DNA from: CAZAKZ01 sp964485695
Lineage (GTDB): Bacteria; Planctomycetota; JAFGQW01
Reading direction: 5' to 3'
DNA: 9,731 bases
Assembly (NCBI GenBank): GCA_964485695.1
Contig: CAZAKZ010000180.1
Span: forward strand, 1 to 9,731
Shown: piece after piece, positions 1 through 6,885 of the stretch
Layout: each line of letters opens with the position of its first letter
Numbering within the stretch: position 1 is the first letter of the stretch
The notes under the pieces: model-generated
What the model saw: the letters and a program-made list of their open reading frames with translations, nothing else
Database searches by the model: none
Told to the model about the DNA's origin: nothing
Made by a program: the position numbers and the translations under genes

Positions 1-19
1 ACTGTCAAACTTCACGAGT

Positions 20-42
20 CCCCCAGCAGAGCTGGGGGTTTC
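20..42 (+). terminator. Rho-independent terminator of an upstream gene
   Basis: A perfect 8-bp GC-rich stem (CCCCCAGC at 20-27, GCTGGGGG at 31-38) closes a 3-nt AGA loop and is followed by TTTCCCCTT. The T-rich side lies downstream on the + strand, so it would end a transcript coming from the left of the window. The U-tract is short and interrupted. The gene it serves is not visible. Confidence 0.75.
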
Positions 43-176
43 CCCTTAAAATGACGGAACAGCCCTGGTTGCAGTGGGTTGTACTGCCCATCCTGGAGCC
101 GCCCCCCGAAGATGCCCCTGGCCCGCCTCAAAGATCCTCGCCCCGCCCTCCCCCGGGGCATAAACCCGATTCCCCT

Positions 177-217
177 GTCCGGATCAAGGGCTAGCCCGGA
201 ATTCGGACGGCTTGATC
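177..217. repeat. Nested dyad-symmetry cluster upstream of topA
   Basis: Three symmetric elements overlap within about 40 bp. GATCAAG (182-188) is the reverse complement of CTTGATC (211-217). GTCCG (177-181) is the reverse complement of CGGAC (204-208). GGGCTAGCCC (188-197) is a 10-bp palindrome by itself. They could form alternative structures or an operator in the topA control region. They could also be chance in GC-rich DNA. Confidence 0.3.
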
Positions 218-242
218 ATAGAGCCGTTGAATCGAGGGATCC

Positions 243-270
243 TTGTCAAGGGGTCCCGGGATCGGCTAAC
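243..270 (+). promoter_or_regulatory. Weak sigma70-like promoter candidate for topA
   Basis: TTGTCA (243-248) matches 5 of 6 consensus -35 bases and is followed after 16 bp by GCTAAC (265-270), a poor -10. It would give an untranslated leader of roughly 80 nt before the ATG at 356. The -35 overlaps an 11-bp palindrome, CCTTG-T-CAAGG (241-251), which could be an operator. The weak -10 keeps confidence low. Confidence 0.25.
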
Positions 271-355
271 CCTTTGCCCCGCTCGTTCCGAAACCATGGC
301 GGAAGGTGATCCGTCCGACAATCCGACGCCTGCAACAGCGAGGAAGAACGATTCC

Positions 356-3064
356 ATGACAACGCGGCTCGTCATCGTCGAGTCCCCGACCAAGGCCCGG
401 ACGCTGAAACGGTTCCTCGGCAGAGGATTCCTCGTGGAATCGAGCGTCGGCCACGTCCGCGACCTCCCGGCCAGCGCAGCCGAGATACCCGAGAAGTACA
501 AGAAAGAGAAATGGTCCCGTCTCGGCGTCAACGTGAAGGCGGACTTCGCTCCCCTCTACATCGTCCAGCCGGACAAGAAGAAGGTCATCCGCTCCCTGAA
601 GGCCAAGCTCAAGGGAGTGGACGAGTTACTGCTGGCCACTGACGAGGACCGCGAGGGAGAGGCCATCAGCTGGCACCTGATCGAGGTGCTGAATCCCAAG
701 GTGCCCATGAAGCGCATGGTGTTCCACGAGATCACCCGCGAGGCCGTCATCGGCGCCCTGGAGCACACCCGGCCCCTGGACACCAACATGGTGGAGGCGT
801 ATCGGGCCAGACGCATCCTGGACCGCCTCTACGGCTACGAGGTGTCTCCGGTGCTGTGGCGGAAAGTGGCGCCTCGGCTCTCAGCGGGCCGCGTTCAAAG
901 CGTGGCCATTCGCATCCTCGTGGAGCGGGAGAAGGCCCGTATGCGGTTCAAGCCGGCGAGGTTCTGGGACCTGACCGCGACGTTCCGCACGGTGGGGGGC
1001 GAGGACTTTCCCGCCAGGATGGTGAGCCTCGGGGGCCAGCGCCTGGCCGGGAGCAAGGACTTCGATCCGGACACGGGCACCCTCCACCGTAGAAACGGGA
1101 TTCACCTGGAGGAGGACGACGCTCGAGAACTCGCGACACGCCTGGAGAGCGCCGCGTTCGAGGTCCTTTCCACCCAGAAAAAACCCTTCACCCAGACGCC
1201 GGCCGCACCCTTCACCACCTCCACGATGCAGCAGGAGGGCGGTCGCAAGCTGGGCTTCGACGCTCGCCGCACCATGCGCGCGGCCCAGCGCCTGTACGAG
1301 CTGGGATACATCACCTATATGCGCACCGACTCGGTGGCCCTGTCCCCCCAGGCCCTCCGGTCCACGCGCCGCGCCGTGGAGGACCTCTACGGCAGGGAAT
1401 ACCTCCCCGACGCGCCGCGCACCTACCGGAACAAGGTAAAAAACGCCCAGGAGGCCCACGAGGCCATCCGGCCGGCCGGGGAGGCTTTCCCCAAGCCGGC
1501 GGAGATCCGCTCCAAGGTGAGTGCCGACGAGGTGAAGCTCTACGAGCTGATCTGGAAGCGCACCATGGCCTCGCAGATGAAGGCCGCCCGGGGCTGGCGC
1601 ATGACCGTCCAGGTCCAGGCCGAGGACGCCGGCCGCGAGGTCGTGTTCCAGGCCCGGGGCAAGACCATCGACTTCCCCGGTTTCCTGCGAGCCTACGTGG
1701 AGGGATCGGACGATCCCCGGGCCACCCTGGCCGACCAGGAAGTGTTGCTGCCGCCCGTGAAGGAGGGAGACGGCGTCACGCCCGAACGTCTCGAGGCCGA
1801 GGAGCACGTGACCCAGCCGCCGCCGCGCCTCACCGAGGCGTCGCTGGTGAAGACCCTGGAGGAGTCGGGCATCGGCCGGCCCAGCACCTTCTCCACCATC
1901 ATCCAGACCATCCTGAAGCGGGACTACACCTTCAAGAAGGGCCCCTCCCTGGTGCCCACATTCACGGCCTTCGCCGTGGTGAAGCTCATGACCGAGCACC
2001 TGGAGCACCTCGTCGACATGGACTTCACCGCTCACATGGAGGACCGCCTCGACTCCATCTCCCGCGGCGAGCAGGACGCGCTGCCGTATCTGAAGGAGTT
2101 CTACTTCGGCAACGGCACCACCGGGCTGCAGCCGCTCCTGGAGAACCTGACCGAGAAGATCGACGCCCAGTCCGTGTGCTCCATCCCCCTGCCCTTCCCC
2201 GTGGACGACCAGGAGGTGGTGGTGCGCGTGGGCCGCTACGGCCCGTTTCTCAAGGCCGGGGACGTCCGGGCGCCGCTGCCCGACAACACGTGTCCGGACG
2301 AGCTCACCCTGGACCGAGTCCGCGAGATCCTGGAGGACCAGAAGGCCGGTCCACAGAGCATGGGCGTCCATCCCCAGAGCGGCCTGCCGGTCTATCTCAA
2401 GAAGGGCCGCTACGGCCCCTACGTCCAGCTCGGTGATGCGGAGCCCGGCAGCAAGGAGAAACCGAAGATGGTGTCGCTCCTGCCGAGCATGAATCCCGAA
2501 ACCCTCACCTTCATGGAGGCCATGGACCTGCTGAGTCTGCCCCGGACCCTGGGCGCAGACGACAGCGGCGTCGAGGTGCTGGCGCATCTGGGCCGGTACG
2601 GCCCCTACATCAAGCGGGGCACGGACACCCGGAGCCTCGAGGACGGAGACAACGTCCTCACCGTGGACCTGGACCGCGCCCTGGTGCTCCTGGCCCAGGA
2701 GAAACGCCGCGGCCGCAGCGCCGCCTCCACCCTCAAGGTTTTCGAAAAAGTGGAGGCCCTGGACGGGGTGGACCTCCAGCTGAAGAAGGGGCGCTACGGC
2801 CCGTACGTCACCGACGGCGAGGTGAACGCCACCCTGCCGAGGGACATCGAGGACCCACTCTCTCTGGCCGAGGACCGCGCCGTGCAGCTCATCCTGGACA
2901 AGCGCGCCCGCGGCACCACCCGGAAGAAGAAGAAAAAGGCCGCCAAGAAGAAAGCCGGGACACAGAAGACCACCAAGAAAAAGACCACGAAGAAAAAGAC
3001 CGGAAAGAAGGCCGCCAAGAAGAAGGCCGTGAAGAAGATCCGCGTGAAGAGGATGAGCGGCTGA
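356..3064 (+). CDS. topA: DNA topoisomerase I (type IA)
   Basis: Relaxes negatively supercoiled DNA by transient single-strand cleavage through a 5'-phosphotyrosine. The protein is 902 aa. The N-terminal Toprim domain shows VIVESP with Glu9, SSVGHVRDLP, and the metal-binding triad Asp96, Asp98 and Glu100 in LATDEDREGE. The core has RRILDRLYGYEVSP, SAGRVQSVA and the catalytic motif YITYMRTDS with Tyr321, aligned with E. coli Tyr319. The C-terminus carries four GRYGP-type Toprim C-terminal repeats starting near residues 626, 684, 746 and 812, then a lysine-rich tail (856-902). No four-cysteine zinc ribbons are present, unlike E. coli TopA. The ATG at 356 is preferred because AGGAAG lies 9 nt upstream and the protein then starts just before the Toprim strand. 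In-frame ATGs at 212 and 296 lack a ribosome binding site and would add a non-homologous leader. Identification is very secure; the start is likely but not certain. Confidence 0.96.
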   Translation: MTTRLVIVESPTKARTLKRFLGRGFLVESSVGHVRDLPASAAEIPEKYKKEKWSRLGVNVKADFAPLYIVQPDKKKVIRSLKAKLKGVDELLLATDEDREGEAISWHLIEVLNPKVPMKRMVFHEITREAVIGALEHTRPLDTNMVEAYRARRILDRLYGYEVSPVLWRKVAPRLSAGRVQSVAIRILVEREKARMRFKPARFWDLTATFRTVGGEDFPARMVSLGGQRLAGSKDFDPDTGTLHRRNGIHLEEDDARELATRLESAAFEVLSTQKKPFTQTPAAPFTTSTMQQEGGRKLGFDARRTMRAAQRLYELGYITYMRTDSVALSPQALRSTRRAVEDLYGREYLPDAPRTYRNKVKNAQEAHEAIRPAGEAFPKPAEIRSKVSADEVKLYELIWKRTMASQMKAARGWRMTVQVQAEDAGREVVFQARGKTIDFPGFLRAYVEGSDDPRATLADQEVLLPPVKEGDGVTPERLEAEEHVTQPPPRLTEASLVKTLEESGIGRPSTFSTIIQTILKRDYTFKKGPSLVPTFTAFAVVKLMTEHLEHLVDMDFTAHMEDRLDSISRGEQDALPYLKEFYFGNGTTGLQPLLENLTEKIDAQSVCSIPLPFPVDDQEVVVRVGRYGPFLKAGDVRAPLPDNTCPDELTLDRVREILEDQKAGPQSMGVHPQSGLPVYLKKGRYGPYVQLGDAEPGSKEKPKMVSLLPSMNPETLTFMEAMDLLSLPRTLGADDSGVEVLAHLGRYGPYIKRGTDTRSLEDGDNVLTVDLDRALVLLAQEKRRGRSAASTLKVFEKVEALDGVDLQLKKGRYGPYVTDGEVNATLPRDIEDPLSLAEDRAVQLILDKRARGTTRKKKKKAAKKKAGTQKTTKKKTTKKKTGKKAAKKKAVKKIRVKRMSG
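2921..3049 (+). repeat. Lysine-codon-rich low-complexity tract at the end of topA
   Basis: The last 47 or so codons of topA are mostly AAG/AAA, with reiterated AAKKKA and TTKKK units. At DNA level this is a purine-rich, internally repetitive segment. Such tails are known on topoisomerase I of several high-GC phyla and are thought to help DNA binding and processivity. The repeat structure makes the segment prone to length variation between strains. Confidence 0.8.
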
Positions 3065-3125
3065 ACGGTCTCCCGTAGCGGCGATACCCAACGGGGCATA
3101 CCTCCTTCAGAATCGTTTCTGTTGC

Positions 3126-3144
3126 CCAAAAAATCGTATTTTGG
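3126..3144. promoter_or_regulatory. AT-rich inverted repeat between topA and pepT
   Basis: CCAAAA (3126-3131) and TTTTGG (3139-3144) are perfect 6-bp arms around a 7-nt spacer, in the only AT-rich patch of the topA-pepT gap. It is about 70 bp upstream of pepT and just ahead of a possible -10 (TAGAAT, 3168-3173; the best -35 at 17 bp spacing is only TTCGCC, 3145-3150). It could be an operator for pepT. It is not a convincing terminator because no T-run follows. Confidence 0.3.
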
Positions 3145-3213
3145 TTCGCCGAGCCCTGCTCTTGCCGTAGAATACCCGCCCTGCAGAAAATCGGTACCAG
3201 CACGAGGAGAGTG

Positions 3214-4464
3214 ATGAAAGCCTTTGATACACCCCGGGAGATCCTGGATTCCACCCGCATGGTGGACCGGTTTCTGGAATACGTCCGCATCGATACCCAG
3301 TCGAACGAGAAGAACGAGTCCTGCCCCAGCACCGAGAACCAGCGCGTCCTGGCCGAGCGCCTGGCCGGAGAGCTGAAGGACCTCGGGCTCAAGGACGCCG
3401 CCGTGGACGAGAACGGCTACTGCACGGCCACGCTGGAGGGAAACCGGGCGGGGGTCCTGGGGCTCTGCGCCCACCTGGACACGGCGCCGGCTTTCTCGGG
3501 CAAGGACGTGAAGCCGCGCCTGCACGAGAACTACGGCGGCGGACCCATCCGCCTCGAGAACGAAGTGGTCATCGACCCGGAGGAGAATCCGGAGCTGAGC
3601 CAGTGCGTAGGCGACACGGTCATCACGGCGGACGGCACCACGCTGCTGGGTGCCGACGACAAGGCCGGCATCGCCTGCATCATGGCCGCCATGGAGATAC
3701 TCGGAAAGAATCCCGACATCCCCCGCCCCACCCTCCGGATCTGCTTCAGCCCGGACGAGGAGATCGGCCGCGGCGGGGACAAGTTTCCGCTGGAGGCCTT
3801 CGGCGCGTCCGTGGCCTTCACCCTGGACGGAGGATTTCCGGGCGAGGTCAACGTGGAGACCTTCTCGGCCGACAAGGCCATCGTCACCTTCACGGGTGTG
3901 TCCGTGCATCCCGGGTATGCAAAGGGCAAGCTGGTGAACGCCCTCGTCTACATGGGCAAGTTCCTCGCCCGGCTGCCGCACCTGGAGAGTCCCGAGGCCA
4001 CCGAAGGCCGGGACGGTTTCTTCATGGTGACGGAAGCCGGGGGGGACGCGTCGAAGTGCACGGCCAACCTGATCCTGCGCGCCTTCGACGAGGAAACCCT
4101 GAAAAAGCGGGGTGAGCGCGTCAAGGTCATGGCCGAGGCCCTCATGGCCGAGGCGCCGGACCTCAAGGTGGAGGTGGAGATCAAGGAACAGTACCGTAAC
4201 ATGTTCGACACCCTCTCGAAGCAACCCGAGATCCTTGAAAAGCTCGAAAAGGCGGCGCGCCTGGCCGGCGTGGATCCGGACCTGAAGCCCATCCGGGGCG
4301 GCACGGACGGCTCCCGCCTCACGGCCATGGGCATGCCCACGCCCAACGTCTTCACGGGTGGGGTCAACTTCCACGGCCCCACCGAGTGGATCTCCACCCG
4401 GGCCATGGCGCTGTCCGCGTGCACGATCCTGAACCTGTGTCAGGTCTTTGCGGGCGAGGGGTGA
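3214..4464 (+). CDS. pepT: Peptidase T (tripeptide aminopeptidase, M20 family)
   Basis: Cytoplasmic dizinc aminopeptidase that removes N-terminal residues from tripeptides. The 416-aa product matches the family length (E. coli about 408) and follows PepT end to end. The first zinc-site motif is AHLDT (His87, Asp89). The bridging aspartate is Asp148 in LLGADDKAG. Catalytic and ligand glutamates are Glu182/Glu183 in SPDEEIG. Asp205 lies in TLDGG and His387 in VNFHGP. The dimerisation-domain motif VHPGYAKGKLVNA and the late motif PIRGGTDGSRL are also present. GAGGAGA (3204-3210) fits the ATG at 3214 better than the GTG at 3211, which would add one residue. All metal ligands appear intact, so the enzyme should be active. 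It lies 66 bp upstream of an OPT transporter on the same strand, which suggests coupled uptake and breakdown of peptides. The M20 assignment is certain; peptidase T over other M20 types is strongly supported. Confidence 0.95.
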   Translation: MKAFDTPREILDSTRMVDRFLEYVRIDTQSNEKNESCPSTENQRVLAERLAGELKDLGLKDAAVDENGYCTATLEGNRAGVLGLCAHLDTAPAFSGKDVKPRLHENYGGGPIRLENEVVIDPEENPELSQCVGDTVITADGTTLLGADDKAGIACIMAAMEILGKNPDIPRPTLRICFSPDEEIGRGGDKFPLEAFGASVAFTLDGGFPGEVNVETFSADKAIVTFTGVSVHPGYAKGKLVNALVYMGKFLARLPHLESPEATEGRDGFFMVTEAGGDASKCTANLILRAFDEETLKKRGERVKVMAEALMAEAPDLKVEVEIKEQYRNMFDTLSKQPEILEKLEKAARLAGVDPDLKPIRGGTDGSRLTAMGMPTPNVFTGGVNFHGPTEWISTRAMALSACTILNLCQVFAGEG

Positions 4465-4494
4465 ACCGCGAACGATTGATGAACCCGTAGTACT

Positions 4495-4508
4495 TCAGGC
4501 CCCCCTGA
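4495..4508 (+). other. Small hairpin in the pepT-OPT spacer
   Basis: TCAGG (4495-4499) and CCTGA (4504-4508) form a 5-bp stem with a 4-nt C loop just upstream of the transporter ribosome binding site (AAGGAG, 4514-4519). It is too weak and lacks a T-run to be a terminator. It is compatible with readthrough from pepT into the transporter gene. Confidence 0.2.
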
Positions 4509-4530
4509 GTGCAAAGGAGACCGAGGATTC

Positions 4531-6606
4531 ATGGAACCGACCTCAACCAAGTCCAAGTTGCTGCCGGAAAACGCGTACAGACCCCTGAAGGAGGGTGAGG
4601 ACTACCGGCCGGTGGTACCGCCGGACCAGTCGCCCCCGGAGACCACTCTCCGGGCCGTCCTCATGGGGTGCATCGGCGTGGTGGTGTTCACCTTTGCCGC
4701 GGCCTACATCGGCCTCAAGGCGGGCAACGTCATCGAGACGGCCATCCCCATCGCCATCCTGGCTGTGTTCTTCGGCAAGATGTTTGCGCGCAACAGCACC
4801 CTGCTGGAGAACGTCATCGTCCAGTCCATCGGCGCGGCCTCGGGCGTGGTGGTGGCGGGTGCGGTGTTCACCATCCCGGCCCTCTACATCCTGGGCCTGA
4901 ATGTGAACTTCTTCCACATCTTCCTCTCGTGCACCATCGGCGGCTTTCTCGGGGTGCTGCTCATCATCCCGCTCCGAAAATACTTCTGTAAGGACGAGCA
5001 CGGCAACCTGCCCTTCCCCGAGGCCACGGCAACCACCGAGATCCTGGCCCAGGGCGAGTCGGGCGGCGGCGGAGGCAAGACCCTGCTCATCGCCTTCGGT
5101 CTCGGCCTGGCCTACGACTTCTGCATCGAGGTGTTCCACTTCTGGAGCGCCAAGCTGGAGACCACCAAGGTGCTGCTCGGGGATCTCGGCACAACACTGT
5201 ATACCAAGTACCGCATGATGCTGGAGATCGAGGCCACGGCCACCCTGTTCGGCCTGGGCTACATCATCGGCGTCAAGTACGCGGCGGTGATCTGTGCTGG
5301 TTCGGTGCTGGCGAACCTGGTGCTGGTGCCGGTGATCTTCACCATGGGGTCCGGGGTGGAAGGCATCCAGTTCCCCGGAGAAAAGGCCATCAGCGATTGC
5401 ACTGCCGCCGAGGTCTTCAAGTGGTACGTCCGGCCCATTGGTATCGGCGCCATTGCCATGGCCGGCCTCATCAGCATCATCAAGATGAGCAAGATCATCG
5501 TGGGCAGCCTGTCCCTGGGCTTCAAGGGCCTCTTCAGCTCGGGCCGGGGGGCGGGTGGCGAGGCGCGGCGCACCGAACTGGAAATCTCGCCCCGGAACGT
5601 GCTGCTCCTGGAGCTCCTCTTCCTGGTGGGCATGCTGGGCATCTTCTACTACATCTCCGACGGAGACATCACCGTGGCCCTCATCGGCACGGCCGTCACA
5701 GCGGCACTGGCGTTCCTGTTCACGCCGGTGGCGGCCCGGGCCATCGCCATCGTGGGAGTGAACCCGGTGTCGGGCATGACCATGATCACACTGATCATTG
5801 CCTGCACCATCCTGGCGAAGACGGGCCTGACCGGCCCCGCGGGCCAGACCGCGGTGCTCATCATCGGCTGCGCCATCTGTACCGCGCTCTCCACCTCGGG
5901 GGCCTTCATTTCCGATCTCAAGACCGGCTACTGGCTCGGGGCCACGCCGCGGCGCCAGATGCGCTGGAAGTTCCTGGGCATCGTGGTGGCGGCGCTGTGT
6001 GTAGGCGTGGTCATCGAGGTCCTGGCCCGGGGCTACGGCTTTGTGACCACCGAGGCCACGCCCAATCCCCTGCCGGCCCCCCAGGGCAACCTCATGAAGT
6101 CCATCGTGGAGGCCACCCTGGTGCCCGACGCCCAGAGCCCGTGGCTCTTCTACGGTATGGGGGCGTGTATCACCCTCATGCTGGAGATGCTGGCCGTCCC
6201 GGCCCTGGCGTTTGCACTCGGCATCTACTTACCCATCTACATCAACCTGCCCATCCTGGTGGGGGGTGCGGCGGCGTGGCTGCTCCAGCGCATGGCCAGG
6301 ACCGACCGCGAGAAGAGCGCCCGGAAGAACAACGGCATCCTGGTGGCCTCGGGCCTGGTGGCGGGGGCAGCCATTGCCGGGGTGCTGAGCGCGCTCATCA
6401 AGACCCTGGACAATGAGGCTCTGGACGGCGCCATCGACGGCGCCCTCAACTTCTCTGAGAGACTCTACGGTGCCCACTTCGAAGAGACCGGCATGGTGGT
6501 GGGCCTCATCATGCTAGTGGCCCTGGCCGTGGTGTGCCACAGGGTCGCGACCGGCGCGGCCCGGGATCAGATGAAGTCCGAGGACGAGGCCGGGAACGAG
6601 TCGTGA
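4531..6606 (+). CDS. OPT-family oligopeptide transporter
   Basis: Polytopic inner-membrane protein of 691 aa, predicted by eye to have about 14-17 hydrophobic helices spread across residues 40-680. OPT proteins are generally proton-coupled importers of oligopeptides or metal chelates. Family hallmarks are the N-terminal block RAVLMGCIGVVVFTFAAAYIGLKAG, cited here only as residues 41-65, the LPFPEATA motif after helix 4, NPVSGMT in the middle, SDLKTGYWLGATPRRQ in the second half, and the late GIYLPIYINLPILVGG and GILVASGLVAG segments. These match the bacterial OPT subgroup rather than plant YSL proteins. AAGGAG (4514-4519) sits 11 nt before the ATG. Substrate cannot be read from sequence. The adjacent pepT favours small peptides over metal-siderophore complexes, but this is inference. 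The stop codon directly abuts a palindromic repeat. A polar 20-residue C-terminal tail is probably cytoplasmic. Confidence 0.93.
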   Translation: MEPTSTKSKLLPENAYRPLKEGEDYRPVVPPDQSPPETTLRAVLMGCIGVVVFTFAAAYIGLKAGNVIETAIPIAILAVFFGKMFARNSTLLENVIVQSIGAASGVVVAGAVFTIPALYILGLNVNFFHIFLSCTIGGFLGVLLIIPLRKYFCKDEHGNLPFPEATATTEILAQGESGGGGGKTLLIAFGLGLAYDFCIEVFHFWSAKLETTKVLLGDLGTTLYTKYRMMLEIEATATLFGLGYIIGVKYAAVICAGSVLANLVLVPVIFTMGSGVEGIQFPGEKAISDCTAAEVFKWYVRPIGIGAIAMAGLISIIKMSKIIVGSLSLGFKGLFSSGRGAGGEARRTELEISPRNVLLLELLFLVGMLGIFYYISDGDITVALIGTAVTAALAFLFTPVAARAIAIVGVNPVSGMTMITLIIACTILAKTGLTGPAGQTAVLIIGCAICTALSTSGAFISDLKTGYWLGATPRRQMRWKFLGIVVAALCVGVVIEVLARGYGFVTTEATPNPLPAPQGNLMKSIVEATLVPDAQSPWLFYGMGACITLMLEMLAVPALAFALGIYLPIYINLPILVGGAAAWLLQRMARTDREKSARKNNGILVASGLVAGAAIAGVLSALIKTLDNEALDGAIDGALNFSERLYGAHFEETGMVVGLIMLVALAVVCHRVATGAARDQMKSEDEAGNES

Positions 6607-6656
6607 TTTCATGAGCTGAAAATGAGCGGGAACCTGCTCAAATACCATTCATGAAA
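6607..6656. repeat. Palindromic repeat element, decayed copy
   Basis: Begins directly after the OPT stop codon. The outer arms TTTCATGA (6607-6614) and TCATGAAA (6649-6656) are perfect complements, as are the inner arms TGAGC (6623-6627) and GCTCA (6636-6640). The left half shares TTTCATG-N4-GAAAATGAGCG with the neighbouring perfect palindrome at 18 of 22 positions excluding its first base offset, so this is a second, degenerate copy of the same element about 52 bp away. Confidence 0.7.
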
Positions 6657-6659
6657 CAC

Positions 6660-6707
6660 TTCATGGCGGGAAAATGAGCGCAGTTGCGCTCATTTTCCCG
6701 CCATGAA
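6660..6707. repeat. Perfect 23-bp inverted repeat (REP/MITE-like palindrome)
   Basis: Two 23-bp arms (6660-6682 and 6685-6707) are exact reverse complements around a 2-nt GT centre. Each arm runs from TTCATGGCGGG through AAAATGAGCGCA. In RNA this would be a very stable hairpin in the 3' region of the OPT transcript on either strand, and it could block exonucleases or help termination, although no strong T-run follows. The exactness of the arms and the adjacent related copy point to a mobile or dispersed palindromic repeat, not a simple terminator. Confidence 0.85.
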
Positions 6708-6761
6708 ATCGGGTCGGAGTAGGCGCCAGTTCTTTCCAGACCGTGAAGGTACTCCAGCCTC

Positions 6762-6789
6762 TTGACAATTCCCTCGGATGGGGGACATT
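6762..6789 (+). promoter_or_regulatory. Promoter candidate for the secreted propeller gene
   Basis: A perfect TTGACA (6762-6767) is followed after 16 bp by GACATT (6784-6789), which matches only half of the -10 consensus. A second perfect TTGACA lies at 6811-6816 but has no acceptable -10. Either would give a leader of about 50-90 nt ahead of the ATG at 6886. The gap between the palindromes and this gene makes an independent promoter here likely even though the exact boxes are uncertain. Confidence 0.3.
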
Positions 6790-6885
6790 GGGAGCAGGGG
6801 GATCAATCCATTGACACGCCCCCACCGTCCAGCTTCAGGACCCCAGCGCTGGAAAAACACGTGTTCGGAAGGAGAACTCACCCCC

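Larger units (their letters stand above)
39..355 (+). other. Non-coding leader region upstream of topA
   Basis: This stretch of about 317 bases holds no gene I can support. Short open frames exist on both strands, but none shows a ribosome binding site, a recognisable domain or conserved-looking composition. It contains a cluster of dyads at 177-217 and a weak promoter candidate at 243-270, and it ends in the topA ribosome binding site (AGGAAG, 341-346). Confidence 0.5.

Noticed and set aside
79..309. Small plus-strand open frame of 76 codons before topA
   Set aside because: It is Pro/Arg-rich, has no ribosome binding site and overlaps the likely promoter region of topA.
212..355. N-terminal extension of topA from an upstream ATG
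   Set aside because: The extra 48 residues are not topoisomerase-like and the ATG at 212 lacks a ribosome binding site, while 356 has AGGAAG at 9 nt and begins right at the Toprim strand.
881..3091. Long minus-strand open frame (736 codons) opposite topA
   Set aside because: It is a GC-rich shadow of topA with Gly/Leu/His/Val-rich low-information sequence, no domain and no ribosome binding site, while the + strand product is a full topoisomerase.
2794..4374. Long minus-strand open frame (526 codons) across topA end and pepT
   Set aside because: It overlaps two certain + strand genes, has no recognisable motif, and its terminal Phe-rich part is only the complement of the lysine-codon tract.
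6607..6708. CRISPR-like array
   Set aside because: Only two diverged copies are present and they sit back to back with no unique spacer between them; the units are themselves palindromes. A repeat element explains them better.
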